Part shown: piece after piece, positions 43,560 through 54,606 of the stretch
How positions within the stretch are numbered: position 1 is the stretch's first letter
Layout: each line of letters begins with the position of its first letter
Origin: Prorocentrum cordatum
Lineage: Eukaryota; Sar; Dinophyceae; Prorocentrales; Prorocentraceae
Reading direction: 5' to 3'
Assembly: GCA_963575745.1 (NCBI GenBank)
Contig: CAUYUJ010014555.1
Location: 50,001 to 114,000, forward strand
DNA length: 64,000 bases
Notes under the pieces: model-generated
Told to the model about the DNA's origin: nothing
Seen by the model: only the letters and a program-made list of their open reading frames with translations
Database searches by the model: none
Program-made: the position numbers and the translations under genes

Positions 43560-44645
43560 CGCAGCGCGATGCGTCTCTGGAGAGCACGTTGGCCAAGTTG
43601 AAGGCCGCGGAGCCCCCGAAGTTGGAGTCGTAGGGGGGTCTCACGAAGAAGCCAGGCATCTTCGAGAGTTGGCTTCGACGCATCACCATGGACCTGGGCG
43701 GCATGCGCTACCTCCTCGAGCGGTACTGGGGGAAGGTGCTGGGTGTCGTGTAGGGCACCTGCATGAGCTATCATCGACACGGGCCGTCGGGTCGCCCTGC
43801 GCTTCGCCCTGCTCAGCCACCCCAGTGGGCCGATGCCAGGCTGGGCGCCATAAGCTTCAACAGTTGCGAGCTTAGGTTGCGAGGGGTCTTGGTGGCGTTG
43901 GTGCCGGGCGGCGTCAGACAGGCGCGCTCGAGCACGAGGCAGACGGCGACCGCCGACATCGTCTTCGCCGCCCACGCGGGCGCAGGCCCGGGGGAGGGAG
44001 CTGACGAGGAGATCGCGCTGAATGCCGCGGGAACAGCGAAGGAGGTGGAAACGGTGCTGGTTTACGAGGAGCTGCTGACATGTATTGTTCGCAGCGACTC
44101 GTTTTGCTCGGATGGGCGCGGCGCCGCCGGGCCCGAGTCGACAGCTGAATTCGATCGCCAATCGGATGCTCGAAAAGGGTCAGGAGGTCCAGCATTGGAA
44201 TTTCGCGTCCATCGCGAGCCGCGACGTGACGGGAGGTCTGATCAGCCAGGCTCAGGTGGGTGAGCTGTGGCGCGATCTGTCGGCCGAGGCCCGCGAGCTC
44301 GCCGGCGCCGGCCCCGGCGGGGAAAATTTGGGCTTCGCTGCCGAGGCCGCCAGAGCGACGGCAGCGCGACTCGCCGGGGCCTCCGCGGGGTATCGGACAG
44401 GAGGTGAGGGGGGCCCCAAAGCAGGCGAGGGCGACCCGAAGGGCCTGGGCGACACGGGCGGCGACGACGGCAAGGCTAAGACCGACCAGCGCGCATCCAG
44501 GGGCCCGCCCAAGAAGGTCTGCGCGTTCTTCGAGACGGCCGAGGGCTGCTCGAAGGGGGCCCCGTGCACGCTTGGCCGCCGCAAGTTGGCCCCAGCGATG
44601 GGGCGTGCTTCAACTGCAGTGCGACGACTCACGCGTCGTCGGGGG
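43560..44645 (+). pseudogene. Copia gag core with zinc-finger remains
   Basis: LAKLKAAEPPKLES, a stop (43631-43633), then KKPGIFESWLRRITMDLGG and RYLLERYWGKVLGVV resemble the copia gag capsid-like helices. A later frame (44085 on) gives RMLEKGQEVQHWNFASIAS and LRDLSAEARELAG-like helices. It ends with the CCCH-like KVCAFFETAEGCSKGAPC (44512-44570). A frameshift leads to ACFNCSATTHASSGGARP near 44600-44655, a CCHC knuckle whose last cysteine is lost. Nucleic-acid binding is the expected role. Confidence 0.6.
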
Positions 44646-45560
44646 GCGCTCGGCCGAAGGCGGCGGCGAAGGCAGCGGAGGCCCCTCCCTCGCATGCCCA
44701 GGCGCCCTCCCCGACTCCGACGGGCGCGGTCGCTCAGGTCGCGGCGCAGACGACCCGAGCTGAAGCCCGTGCTGAGCTGTTGGGCCTGCTGCAGATGGGC
44801 GATGCGCCGCGGCCTCCATCGACCTCGCGGACCGCCGTTGCCGGCGATTTCTGGGGCTCGGCTCCGACGCCGCCGGCGGCCTCTCCGAGGGCGCCCCGCG
44901 CGGGCGGCCCCGCTGCAAGGACAGTGGGCGCCCGCGCGAGGGTGGCGGCGGCGCGCGGCCAGCGGATGCTGCTGGCGGGTGCCCATGAGTTTCGAGGGGC
45001 GGGGCCTTCACCCCCGAGCTCGCGACGCGAGGCTGAATCAGGAGCGAAAAAAGGACGTGCATGTACATGAATCCATGCTGGTTTCGAGAGCACGCATTGC
45101 GCAAATGTTCGTATAACGCGGCCGGCATCGCGTTTCAAGGGGCCGTGTTCATGTACATAGCTGGGCGCGTGCGTCCTTTTGTGGGCCCCCTACTGAAGGC
45201 GGCCGCCCGAGAGCTGCCCGCCGAGATGCACGAGGAGATCGCGCGCGTGAAGGGCGAGGGCCTCCAGGGGCTGTTCCCGTTGGCAGCGCGCGTCGAGTCG
45301 CTGGGGCTCGACATGGCGCAGAACGCAGCGGAGCGCCAGGCTCGCGTGCGCGATGGCCTGGGGTGTCATCTTCACCGCGATGGCGGTTCGATCTGCATCT
45401 CGAAGGGGGGCGCCGACGCGCGCAGGACAGCGCGGCGCGCGCAGCCGAGGCGCGCATTCTGAGCGAGGCTCGCCGCTGTGGCTCGCAGCGCGCGCGGGGC
45501 GCCGAGCTTTAGAGGCGCCGCGAGGAGGGGCGCTCGAAGTTCCTCGCCTCGCGCGGGGGG
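44646..45560 (+). pseudogene. Copia segment between gag and integrase (protease position)
   Basis: This is where the aspartic protease should be. I did not find a D-S/T-G motif. The frame 45061-45462 includes GPLLKAAARELPAEMHEEIA and GLFPLAARVESLGLDMAQNA, protein-like helices of unknown role. The rest is Arg/Pro-rich in every frame. Confidence 0.35.
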
Positions 45561-46600
45561 TGCCGAGGAGCGGCGGGGGTGCGCCCTGAGGCGGCTTTCA
45601 GGCGCGATGCCTCTGCCGGGCCCGGTGGCGCGCTGAGCGCTGACCTCTCGGGCCCTCGCTTGCTGGGGAGGTGGCCCTCGTGGCGGCCGGAGGGCGCCCC
45701 GAAGCGGCCCGCCCATTCCGCGCTGGGCGCGTTCTCGGCGGCGAGCGAGACGGAGGTGGAGGCGTTGCGGGGGCGCGAGGAGGATGCTAAGATAAGTGCC
45801 ACTGCTGGAGGTGTTCTTCAGGGGGGGGCAGCGAGCGGAGAGCAGTGGTGACTTATCTGCGCGAGTTGCCGCCGCGTTCGGGGCGGGCTCTTTGGGCAGG
45901 CTCTGCTTGCCCGCGCATGCGGCGCCCGTGGGGCCAGCGGCCGCGGCCGAGGATGACCGGATTGAGGGAGGGGGCAGCCGGCGAGGCAGCCCCTTAGGAT
46001 GCAGGTGAAGCAGACGAGAAGCAGGGGGGGAGCAGCGCGAGGCCACGGAGACGCGGCATTGCGCGCCCCCGCCGGAGAAAAAGCAGGCCTCGGCTTGCAT
46101 GGCGGCCCTGGGGCGCCTCATCGCCCAGATCCGCGCCGCGCCGAGTTCGAGGGCGCGGGCTCTTCGGTGAATGGGGCATTTCGCCATGTGGGAGGTGGTG
46201 GCATCCACGCTTGGCCTCGAGGCCGACGCGAGCGGCCGCGCCGTGGAGGGGGCGGGCCTCGCGAAGCTCAGGGCGCGCGCCATGCTGCTGTCCTTGGAGA
46301 ACATCGGGGGCCGCCAGGCCGCGTGGCCAATGGCAGTGCAGCAGGCGGCGTGGCGTGACCGCGCGAAGGCGCAAGGGCGTATGGTGAGGCCCCTGGCACT
46401 CGGCGACCGGGTGGCGTCGCGCGTGAAGGGCGCGCCTCGGTCGATGCTGGCCGAGAGGGCCGCGGACCTGGAGTCGCTGAGCGCGCGGCTCGTTGGCCGC
46501 GAGAGCGTCGAGCAGAAGCGACTGGAGCCCAGGTGGATCATCGAGTCTTCCAGCTCCTTCGCGGCGGCGCCCAAGGCGCCGCCTGCTGCCGGCGTTCCTC
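45561..46600 (+). pseudogene. Copia integrase
   Basis: Integrase joins the cDNA to host DNA. GGALSADLSGPRLLG contains the first catalytic aspartate (codon 45642-45644) in the S-x-D-x-x-G-P context usual for this enzyme. The stretch with the second aspartate is scrambled by frameshifts. SSVNGAFRHVG and, in the next frame, STLGLEADASGRAVEGA carry the third catalytic residue (glutamate codon 46246-46248). It is followed by LRARAMLLSLENIGG, WPMAVQQAAWRDRAKAQG and PLALGDRVASRVKGA, as in copia integrases, where W-P..A...A and F-G..V mark the C-terminal part. Not functional as read. Confidence 0.68.
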
Positions 46601-47285
46601 CGGAGGGCGCGACTCAAGAAGAGGAGCTAGGATCAGGGGCAGCTGGTCGCGGTGATGCAGGCGCTGCTGGCGATGGTCCCATCGTTGGAGGCCTTTTCTG
46701 GGGTGTTCCAGGAGGTTTTCGGGGCCGCCGAAAGCGGCGCGGGCGCTCTCGGCGAGGTGGCGCCAGAGGACATCGGTTGCCCAGCGTGCAGAGGGCAGCG
46801 CGGGGGCCGCGCGAGGGGCGAGCCTTGTCGCCTTGGACCGCTCCTCCGAGACGGCGGCGGTGGAGTTTTGATCGCGGCGGCGGCGATGCATATTCGTGCC
46901 CGGCGTGCCGAGGGCGTCGCGTGGGTCATGCTCGCGGCCGCCCTTGCCGACGAGGCCCAGGAGGGGCCGGGGCGGCTCGCGCGGCCTCGCCCCACGGGGC
47001 CCCCGTCAGTCCTCTTGTGCATTGTGGTTTCCTTCGAGACCGCGTTCCGTTCGCGAGCGCTGCCGACGCGAAACTCGACGACGGCGACGATGTCGGGCTG
47101 CCTCTCGAGCACCAGGAGGTCGCGTAGGGCGGCGGGGCACAGGCGGGGGGCCAGGGGTTGGCGAGCGCCGGCTTCCGCGAGGAGCGCGAGGGCTGGGGGC
47201 GGGCGCCCCTGGAAGGAGTGGGCTCGTTGCGGGGGAAGGGCGCGTGCTGGCCCGTCGGCGCTCGAGAGCGCTGTGGCCTCCGTGC
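46601..47285 (+). pseudogene. Copia linker between integrase and RT
   Basis: Frames are open on both strands but mostly Arg/Gly-rich. Blocks such as MQALLAMVPSLEAFSGVF (46652 on) may be element protein. No motif recognised. Confidence 0.3.
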
Positions 47286-48020
47286 CCCGGTCATTGTGCC
47301 GATGTCGACGGCCTTCGCCAAGAAGCCCCCTGGCGAGGCCGGTCTCCAGAGGAACCGCGCGCGAGCAGTTGCGCGCAGATGCTTTCAGCCGGCCGAAGGC
47401 GAGGGGGTTCTACGCCGCGAGTGTCGACATTGGATCGTCGCGGGCGCCCTTCGCCCTGGCTGCGACGAGCGCGTGGCGCGTCGGAGCCCTCGGCGTTGAG
47501 GTGGTTTTCCTCAGCGCCGACCTCCCCGTCGACCGTGGGGGGTCTTCGCGGGCCCCCTGGCAGCTTTCGCGAGGTTCGGCCCAGCGCCTCCCGGGGAGGC
47601 GCGGCGCGCCCAGATAGCGATCTGTGAGCTCCAGGCATCGCCCCGGGCGCGGGCTGAGAAACAGGGCCGCGAGCTCCTGAAGATGACGGTTGAGCTCGAT
47701 GGCTGCCGATGCCAGCTGCAGCGGTCGTCTGCCGACCCAGCTGTCTGGGCGGCTCGCGACCAGGAGACCGACCAGACGTTGGGCCTGCTCCTCGCGCGCG
47801 TGGGCGACTTCATCCTGGTGGGCCCGAAGGGCTTGGTTGAGGACCTCAATGCTGCGGCGTCGGAGGTTTGGGCCGAAGCTCCAGGGGTTTTTCGGGCCAC
47901 CCGAGCCTGGCGTGCTCAAGTGCCCCAGCGTCGACATCGAAGTTGGCCGCGAGGGGATTTTTCTGTAGCGGTTTGAGTGCGCCGAAGACATGCCCCAGAA
48001 ATGGGGCCCCGGCGCATGCT
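47286..48020 (+). pseudogene. Copia reverse transcriptase, degraded
   Basis: RNRARAVARRCFQ (about 47353-47390) corresponds to the K-A-R-L-V-A-R-G block that opens copia RT. LAATSAWRVGALGVEVVFLS (47455-47515) corresponds to the L-D-V-K-T-A-F-L palm motif, with the aspartate changed. SSADPAVWAARD is followed by LLLARVGDFILVGPKGLVED (47785-47845), where the catalytic Y-V-D-D has become R-V-G-D (47797-47808). After a frameshift, FFGPPEPGVLKCPSVDIEVG follows. So two catalytic positions are altered and the enzyme is dead. The match in order and spacing is strong. Confidence 0.72.
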
Positions 48021-48194
48021 CGCCGACCCGGGGCCTCGACCCAGAGCGCGCGTCTTTCGAGGGCGCCGAGGGCAACGCGGAAGGCCGCGCGAAGGCGGGC
48101 CAAATCAGGCTAGCCCAGAGGATGGCTGGAGGCCTCCTGTGGCTGGCATAGTGAGGCCGTTGCGCTGCCCGCCGGGCGCCCCGCCGAGGCCCTG

Positions 48195-48872
48195 ATGATA
48201 GGCGAGCGGGCCCTTCGATATTGGGCTGGCAGCCGCGGCTTCGGTCTGCTTTGCGCGGCAGGCAGCGCGGGCGACACCGAAGAGACCGACGAGATTGTGC
48301 TCGAGGTGTACACCGATGCTTCGATGGGGGAGGCCGGCGCCCAGAGCGTGGCGGCGCCCGCCACGTTCGGCCAGGTCGTGGATTGCAGGAGCACCCGCCA
48401 GGCGGTGGGGCCATTCAGCACCGCCAAGGCGGAAGTCGAAGAAAATGCGGTCGGGGAGACGATGCTGGCGGCTACGAGGGCTACCCTGGAATCGCTGGGA
48501 TCCCTGGTGTCGCCGGAGATGCTGGTCGACAGCGCGGCTGCGAACTTGGCGCCGTCAGGGCAGGGGTTGTGGACGGCCAGGCCTCTGACTACAAAGGCGC
48601 GCGCGGTGCGGTCGCGCGCGCAGAGAGGTTTCCTGATGATTACTCAGGTAGGCACCGCTGACCAGCGAGCCGATGGGTTGACCAAGTCAGGCGGCCCGAA
48701 GGCGACGTCGACTTTCGGGTCATACCCAGGGCTGCGCTCCGTAGAGCGATGCTCCCCACGGTCTCGCGACCTAGGGGTTGTTTCGCCCTTGGTCGCGAAG
48801 GCTCCGTGTCCGATGGTGGCAGGAACGGAGGGAGGGGGGCGTGAAGCGGGGGAGCTCTGGACAGCGCGGTGA
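48195..48872 (+). pseudogene. Copia RNase H, intact frame
   Basis: This degrades the RNA strand of the RNA-DNA hybrid. The frame is open for about 225 codons and keeps the family residues. VYTDAS carries the first aspartate (48315-48317). STAKAEVEENAVGE (about 48420-48460) carries the glutamate. LVDSAAAN carries the second aspartate (about 48525). VGTADQRADGLTKSGG (to about 48695) is the typical A-D-x-L-T-K end. The frame runs into the polypurine tract. It is preserved far better than the RT upstream, which has lost its catalytic residues, so it is listed as part of a dead element. Confidence 0.82.
48821..48840 (+). other. Polypurine tract
   Basis: AGGAACGGAGGGAGGGGGGC lies immediately before the 3' LTR, where plus-strand DNA synthesis of LTR elements starts. 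Confidence 0.85.
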
Positions 48873-49623
48873 CGTTAGCCCGGCTGGAGGCCCGGGGGCC
48901 CCGGCAAAATCAGCCAAAGTGCATCGGTTTGTGCGGTGCCGTGCTGCGCGGTGTGTGGGCATAGCGTAGGGCGGCAAATCTTGGCCAGTGGGCCGTGGCC
49001 ATGATTTCGGCCGCGCTGGCAGGACAGCCTCCAAGACGAAACTCGTAACATTTTCGTTGCTGCCGCGCTGTGTGGTACGTGAGGTATAGCATAGCAAAGC
49101 GTTGGTGTGTCACGGAGTACCCCCTGTGCGTGTCACGGTTTCCGCCCGGCTTTGGCCGTCGCCGCCGTGCGACCGTTTAGATTGCCACAGTCATTGCGCA
49201 CAGGCTCTGACCATAGGTGCGTAGCAATGCCACCTCTGGTCAGAGCTCCGCCCGGGGTTTGTAGCAATGCCACTTCCGGCACTTGGACAGTTTATGTCCG
49301 GAACTGTTTGGCTCAAGGCCCACGCGACGCGATGTGCAAGGATAAAGATATTCACAAACCTGCGACTCAGCAGCTGCGGCAATTCAGACCAGCGTTTCAA
49401 CACATACTTTACTTTGTAAGCACTTCGGGATAAAACCGGAGGGGGTTCTCAAGGAGCCCCTGCCAATCAGTAGAGAGGACACGATACGTCTGCTGCCTGA
49501 CATCGCGGAACGGAGGTTGGTGATCCCAGAACCTCCGCCAGACAACCAACAGAAGAAAGGAACCGTTGGGGTGGACAGTGTCCCGCGCGTCACTTCCCAG
49601 TTGGCGACCACGAGGCGCTCACA
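48842..49623 (+). repeat. 3' LTR
   Basis: Starts TGAAGCGGGGGAGCTC and ends GAGGCGCTCACA. Contains CCGGAACTGTTTGGCTCAAG at 49298-49317, which resembles the dinoflagellate spliced leader; the 5' LTR copy (41880-41899) is less similar. Confidence 0.92.
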
Positions 49624-50650
49624 AACTCCCTCTCTCCCCCCCTTCCCCCCCCTTTCTCTCCCCCCCCCTCCTTCCCCCCCGCAGGCCACGGGGCGGGGGG
49701 CGCATGTGCAGAGGCCGTGGGCCGATGCGGCCTCCCGAGTTGGCAGCAGTAGACTGTCAGTCTAAGCGCGCGCTGCGCGCGGTCCCCCCCTTCACCCTTC
49801 CTCCGCGGCCGCGCCAGCGCGCGGCTCTCCCCGCCGCGCCCGAACCTGAAGGCCTCGGGCGTATACTCAACAGCCCGGCCCTGCTCTTTCACTGGGGGCG
49901 TTTCGTAAACGGCTTCGCGTGTCGGGGTGGCTATTTTTTCGGGGGGGAGTTTTTGCCCTCTGCAACCTCTGCTGCCCGACGACCCGTGCCTTCCATCTGC
50001 TGCCCGGCGCGCGCTCCTCCCTGCCGCCCCCCCCCCCGGCTGTTGTTGCCTGGCCTCCCCGGGAGTCCCCGCGTCGCCGCTGGGGGGGAGCAATTTTGGA
50101 GAGCGCCGCCCTCCCCCGCCCCGTCAGTTTTAGGTCGCGCGTGTCCCCCCACATGCCAACTTCCCCTTTCGCGGCGGGATGCCCCCTCCGGGCCGCCTCC
50201 CCCGGTGGGGCCCGCGCCCTGGCGTTTTGCCATGAGAGGGCGCTCCTGACCGGTCTCGTTTGAGAGATCCACATCCCCGCCCCCATCCCCTTCGAGACCC
50301 CCACGAAATTACCTCCAGGTTGGGGATGCACCCCTCGAAGCCCGACGGGAACGGCCCACACCCCCATCTAGGATGGTAAATCGGCCAGTGGGGCCCAGGC
50401 CACGCCACTGGAGATGGGGATCGGTTAAGCGATACTCACTACGATTGTGGACGAAAAATGAAACATATTCTAACATAGCAAAAACATAATACAATATACA
50501 AAACATCGCCCCGACTATCTTAACGTCAGTGGCCACCTCGGCGCGGCCGTCGCCGCTCCAGTTCAGCCAGCGGGCCGAGCCGGCAGACCCCAAGATCCTA
50601 AGCCAGGGCAACATGGCAGCATCGCGAAACATCACGATCGGGACCTCATC
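49624..50650. other. Flank of LTR element, no recognised gene
   Basis: C/T-rich at 49624-49680, then GC-rich DNA with open frames but no motif. AT-richer from 50440. Confidence 0.3.
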
Positions 50651-50804
50651 TTTGAATCGGGCCTGTCCCTCTACAAGACGAATATTCAAAAATAGTACAA
50701 AAGGTCGTCTGGTAATGATTTTCCTAGTATTTCTTGACAGAGTTTGAATGTGTTGTTAGTTTTTCAACAAAAATCCGCCTGTAAGAGGAGAGGCCCGACC
50801 TAAC
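50651..50804. mobile_element. Terminal-inverted-repeat element, copy A (~154 bp)
   Basis: The left end AATCGGGCCTGTCCCTCTACA is mirrored by GTAAGAGGAGAGGCCCGACC at the right end. The interior AGACGAATATTCAAAAATAG and AACAAAAATCCGCCTG is shared with copies B and C. It is non-coding, so a MITE is inferred. Confidence 0.7.
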
Positions 50805-51459
50805 CGTACCTTCCAGCTGCATGCTTCCGAGCCGGGTCGATCTGTACTGGTCCTGCGGTGTCGAGGCCAGGCGAGAGCGCCCAGCGCGACAAGTTGTAAC
50901 GCCCGGGTCTCAGGGTCCCCCCCCCTTGGGTGGTCGCCCCGGTGAGGCAGTCGCCATCTCCAGTGCACCCGTGCGCGCCGCGCAGCGCGCCGCGCCGGCA
51001 GAGGCCCGTCGCGGCGCCGCCCGCCAGGGGCTGGCGGCCGCAGCTCAGCGGATGAAGAACGGCACAACATCTTTCCCGCCCTTGGGGGACGCCTGTGCCG
51101 TTCCCGACGGCCCCGAAAGCGCCAAGCCGCTACGCGGATTGATCCTCGATGCTGTTTTTCATTGAGCGAGCCTGCTCTCCAGGGGCACGGGCGCGGAGCC
51201 ACCCGCCGCGCTGCATCCCGTCCTGTCCTGTCCTGTGCCGTTCCTCGCCCGCGAAGCAGCAGCGGGCGCGGCGTGCGCGGGGCGCCGGGCGCCGCGTGCG
51301 CGCGCGGGCGATGGGCGGCTCACTGGCGCCCGCGTGCGCGGCGGAGCACCCGCTGGCGCGCTGCGCGCCGGAGTGGGCCAGCGGGGATGCGCCCGACGGG
51401 GTCTGCGGGCGGGGCCGGCGGAGGGCGGGCGGGAAGTTTGTGGACCCGAACTTCAGGCC
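50805..51459. other. Unique GC-rich stretch
   Basis: An open plus frame at 50821-51165 (114 codons) begins with ATG, but no family is recognised. Its Ala/Arg-rich composition suggests noise. Confidence 0.3.
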
Positions 51460-51970
51460 GGTGCTGCTGCTGCTGCTGCTCCCGCGTCTGTCGGCCCCCT
51501 TGCCTCTTCGCCTCCCGCCCTCTCCTGCTGCTGCTGCTCCTCCTCGTGGCCCTCGTCGGTGTTTGCTTGGCGTTGATCGGGTTTGGGTCACCGGTCGTAG
51601 CATCTGAAGCTCGTCCCCTTCCTCCTCCTCCTCCTCCTCCTCCTCGTCCTCGTCCTCCTCCTCGTCCTCCTCCTCCTCCTCCTCATCCTCCTCCTCCTCA
51701 TTATCCTCCTCCTTCCCTCCCTCCCTCTCTCCCTCCGTCGTTCGCCTCTCTCCCCCCTCCGCCTCTCTCCTCCGCCCCCCGGCTTTCTCCCCCTCAGCCT
51801 CTCTCCTCCTCCCCCCCCCCCCCCCGGCTTCAGGCCCTGCGCCGCCTCACTGGGGACACCCAAGCCAGGCCGCTCCTTCGTGGACGCGAGGAGGCCGCCA
51901 GTACGGGCCTCTTCCTGCCGTCATCGTCGTCGTCGTCGTCGTCGTTGTCGTTGACTTTTCATTTCTGAAG
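51460..51970. repeat. CTG, CCT and CGT triplet tracts
   Basis: (CTG)7 near 51463, long CCT/CGT runs at 51615-51715, C/T-rich DNA to 51830 and CGT triplets at 51921-51950. Confidence 0.85.
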
Positions 51971-52101
51971 AATCATATTGTTGATCCCCCCTGCCCAGTG
52001 CACATTGTATTTTTCGATTGAAGTGCCCCTCTGGGGGCTCGCACCCGGTTTTTTATGAATGAAAGTCTTGAGGGTCAAACTGTGTCGTTGGCCCCCGGTT
52101 T

Positions 52102-52134
<33 letters not shown>

Positions 52135-52335
52135 GCAACAACAACGGCTCCGGCCTGTTCTACACAATGTATTGAATAATCGCGCTCTCGCTTGGGACTT
52201 CTTGGCAATTTACCACCGAATCGCGGCTCCCGCCTGATACCTCCTGACAGTTTATTGCAGAATCGCGTTCTCGCTAGGGACTTCCTCGCAATTTACCACC
52301 GAACCGCTTCGCTCATTTCTTTACAATTCATTTAG
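51971..52335 (+). repeat. Partial copy of the ~1.57-kb macro-unit
   Basis: GTTGATCCCCCCTGCCC, GGCTCGCACCC and GTTGGCCCCCGGTTTACAAC, followed by an ACA tract (52106-52148), match 54672-54800 and 57872-58015. Diverged CTCGCAATTTACC units follow. Confidence 0.7.
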
Positions 52336-52499
52336 ATGCCGCTCCTCGACACTCAGGAGTGGCGCTCCCGCTACATATTGCCTGGCGGTTCAAGCAGGAC
52401 TCACGCTTCAACGACCCGCCCGCTCGACCCGCCCGTCGGGGCCTGCCCGCCCGACCAGCCCGTTGACGACTGCAGTCGCCGCTCGCTGTCCTTCGCCCG

Positions 52500-52995
52500 C
52501 CTTCGATGCCCCTCGCTGCCCGTACTGGTTCCGCGGTAGCCTTTGCTCGCTGCCCTTCGTGGCCCCGTTGCTGCCCTCAGTGGCCCCGTCGCTGCTCTTT
52601 GTGGCCCCGCATTGTATGCCCTTCGTGGCCCCGGCTCGCACGCGCCCGTCGTGGCCCCGTACGCATGCCCTTCGTAGCCCCGCTGTCGCCCCTCGTGGCA
52701 CCCTCGCTGCCCTTCGTGGCCCCTTTGCTGCCATCAGTGGCCCCGCTGTCTCCCTTTGTGGCCCCGTATTCGAATGTCCTTCGTGGCCCCCGCTCGCACG
52801 TGCCCGTCGTGGCCCCATATGCATGCCCTTCGTGGCCCCGCTGTCGCCCTTTGTGGCCCCCTCGCTGCCCTTCGTGGCCCCGGTGCTGCCCTCAGCGGCC
52901 ACGTCGCTGCCCTCTGTGGCCTCGGTTTTCATGCCCTTCGTGGCCCCCAGTCGTTCGCGCCCGTCGTGGCCCATATGCATTGCCTCCGAAGGGCC
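52500..52995 (+). repeat. 21-bp units in 157-bp higher-order repeats
   Basis: TTGCTGCCCTCAGTGGCCCCG-type 21-bp units are arranged in blocks beginning ATG(C/T)CCTTCGTGGCCCC at about 52616, 52774 and 52931. All frames stay open because 21 is a multiple of three. The peptide reads LPFVAP-like heptads. Not treated as a gene. Confidence 0.8.
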
Positions 52996-53039
52996 GCGCA
53001 ATTGCCTCGCTGCCTGCCGGGGGCCAGTCGGTCGACCTT

Positions 53040-53159
53040 TCAGCCCCCGCCCTCCTCCCTCTTCCCTCTCTCCCTCCCTCCTCCTCTTCCTCCTCGTCCT
53101 CCTCTTCCTTGTCCTCTTCCTCGCCCTCCTCCTCATTCTCGTCCTCCCCCACCTTCCCC

Positions 53160-53258
<99 letters not shown>

Positions 53259-53265
53259 TCGTCGT
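53040..53265. repeat. CCT/CGT/GTCGGC triplet tracts
   Basis: CCTCTT-rich DNA, then (CGT)n at 53162-53205, then GTCGGC hexamers to 53255. Confidence 0.9.
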
Positions 53266-53424
53266 TGGCCTGTGCAGATGCTGTGCGTTGCCGTGCGGGG
53301 CATGTGCGAAATTTGCAAGAATGCCGAGGCTGGCCGGGCTTGGGGCGGCCGGGCCGGGGGCGGCCCCGAGTCACCTTCGCATTTCTGGGTTCTGTATGGC
53401 CTGAGCTGAGGTGTTCAGGCCACT
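53266..53424. other. Spacer
   Basis: Contains GGGCATGTGCGAAATTTGC, a word type seen again at 53960-54120. No gene seen. Confidence 0.3.
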
Positions 53425-53915
53425 TTCGCCTGAGACATCCTCACAACTCTGACATCGGAGATGCCAGGCTTCACGTTTGTCTGGCCACTTTCGCTTGAAA
53501 CTTCCTCGCAATTCAGGCGTCCGATTTGCCCTGAGCTGAGAAAATCAGGGCGTTCTCTCTTGAGACGTCCTCGCAACTCTGAACTCCGAGATGCCCCGCC
53601 CCGCGGTGGTCCGGCCAGTTCCGCTTGAGACATCTTCGTAACTCTGGGTTCCGATATGCCTTCAACTGGGGTGGTCAGGCCACTTTCGCCAGATGCAGCC
53701 TCGCAATTCTGGCTTCGGAGATGCCCTGCCCCATGGTGGCTCGGCCACATTCGCTTGAGACGTCCTCGCGACCCAGGCTTCCGATGTGCCCTGAGCTGAG
53801 ATGGTCGGGCAGTTTTCGCCTGATACGTCCTCGCAATTCTGAACTCGGAGATGCCCTGTCCCATGGCCCGTGGTGGTCGGCCACTTTCGATTGAGACATC
53901 GCCGCAACTCTCGGA
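53425..53915 (+). repeat. ~65-bp GAGACATCCTCGCAA tandem repeat, array 2 (8 copies)
   Basis: CCTGAGACATCCTCACAACT begins near 53431, with further copies near 53495, 53559, 53625, 53690, 53755, 53818 and 53890. Each is followed by GGAGATGCCCTG.CC and GGTCGGCCA. Same family as 32241-32775. Confidence 0.88.
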
Positions 53916-54380
53916 TCAGATATTTACTCCTCCCTGACTCTTCGAGTCTTTGACTTTGCGGCATGTGCGGGCATGTGCGTTTATATTTTCAGGATTTGTT
54001 CTAAACTGTGCATCCGACTTTGCATCGGCCTGTGCGGCAGATGCGCGCATGTTGCCATTGAGGCTTTTTCGGAGCTGCGTGGGCATGTGCATGCGACTGT
54101 GCGGCATGTGCGTGCATGTGCGGCCCCCTCAGGACCTCAGCTTGGAAGTGAGCACTGTAGAAGTGAGCGATACAGAAATGAGTCCGGTGTATTGTCCACC
54201 TGTGTTGGAATGGACGGCGCAAGCCATGGCGGAAACTTTAGCGCAGTTCGCGACGCAAATCGTCGCCCTCCCTCCCTGGTGGCCCTCCCCTCGTCCCTCC
54301 CTTCCTTTGATCCCTTCGTTTTCATTATCTCCCTTTCTCATTTCTCCTGCGTTTTCTTGTTTGCTGACCTTTCCAACTAC
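53916..54380. other. Spacer with GCATGTGCG words
   Basis: GCGGCATGTGCGGGCATGTG and relatives recur at 53958-54120. No gene seen. Confidence 0.35.
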
Positions 54381-54540
54381 ACGTTGCAGGGAGGTACCCC
54401 CCAAAAGGAGTACGATCGAAGACGAAGAAAGCGGGTATCCAGGGTTTGGGATATGCATATTTCACGGCACGCGATCGCATATGAGCGAACCGTCTTAAAA
54501 TGATTGTGGTTGTTGTTGTCGTTGTTGTTGATGATGATGC

Positions 54541-54606
<66 letters not shown>

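Larger units (their letters stand above)
41413..49623 (+). mobile_element. Copia-type LTR retrotransposon, 8.2 kb, degraded
   Basis: Two direct LTRs (41413-42206 and 48842-49623, roughly 87% identical over the first 100 bp by eye) flank an internal region. It contains a primer-binding site, gag zinc-finger remains, an integrase D and E block, RT and RNase H, followed by a polypurine tract. The order integrase before RT identifies the Ty1/copia class. Frameshifts are frequent in gag, integrase and RT, while the RNase H frame is open. I could not fix a clean 5-bp target duplication because both flanks are C/T-rich. Confidence 0.9.
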
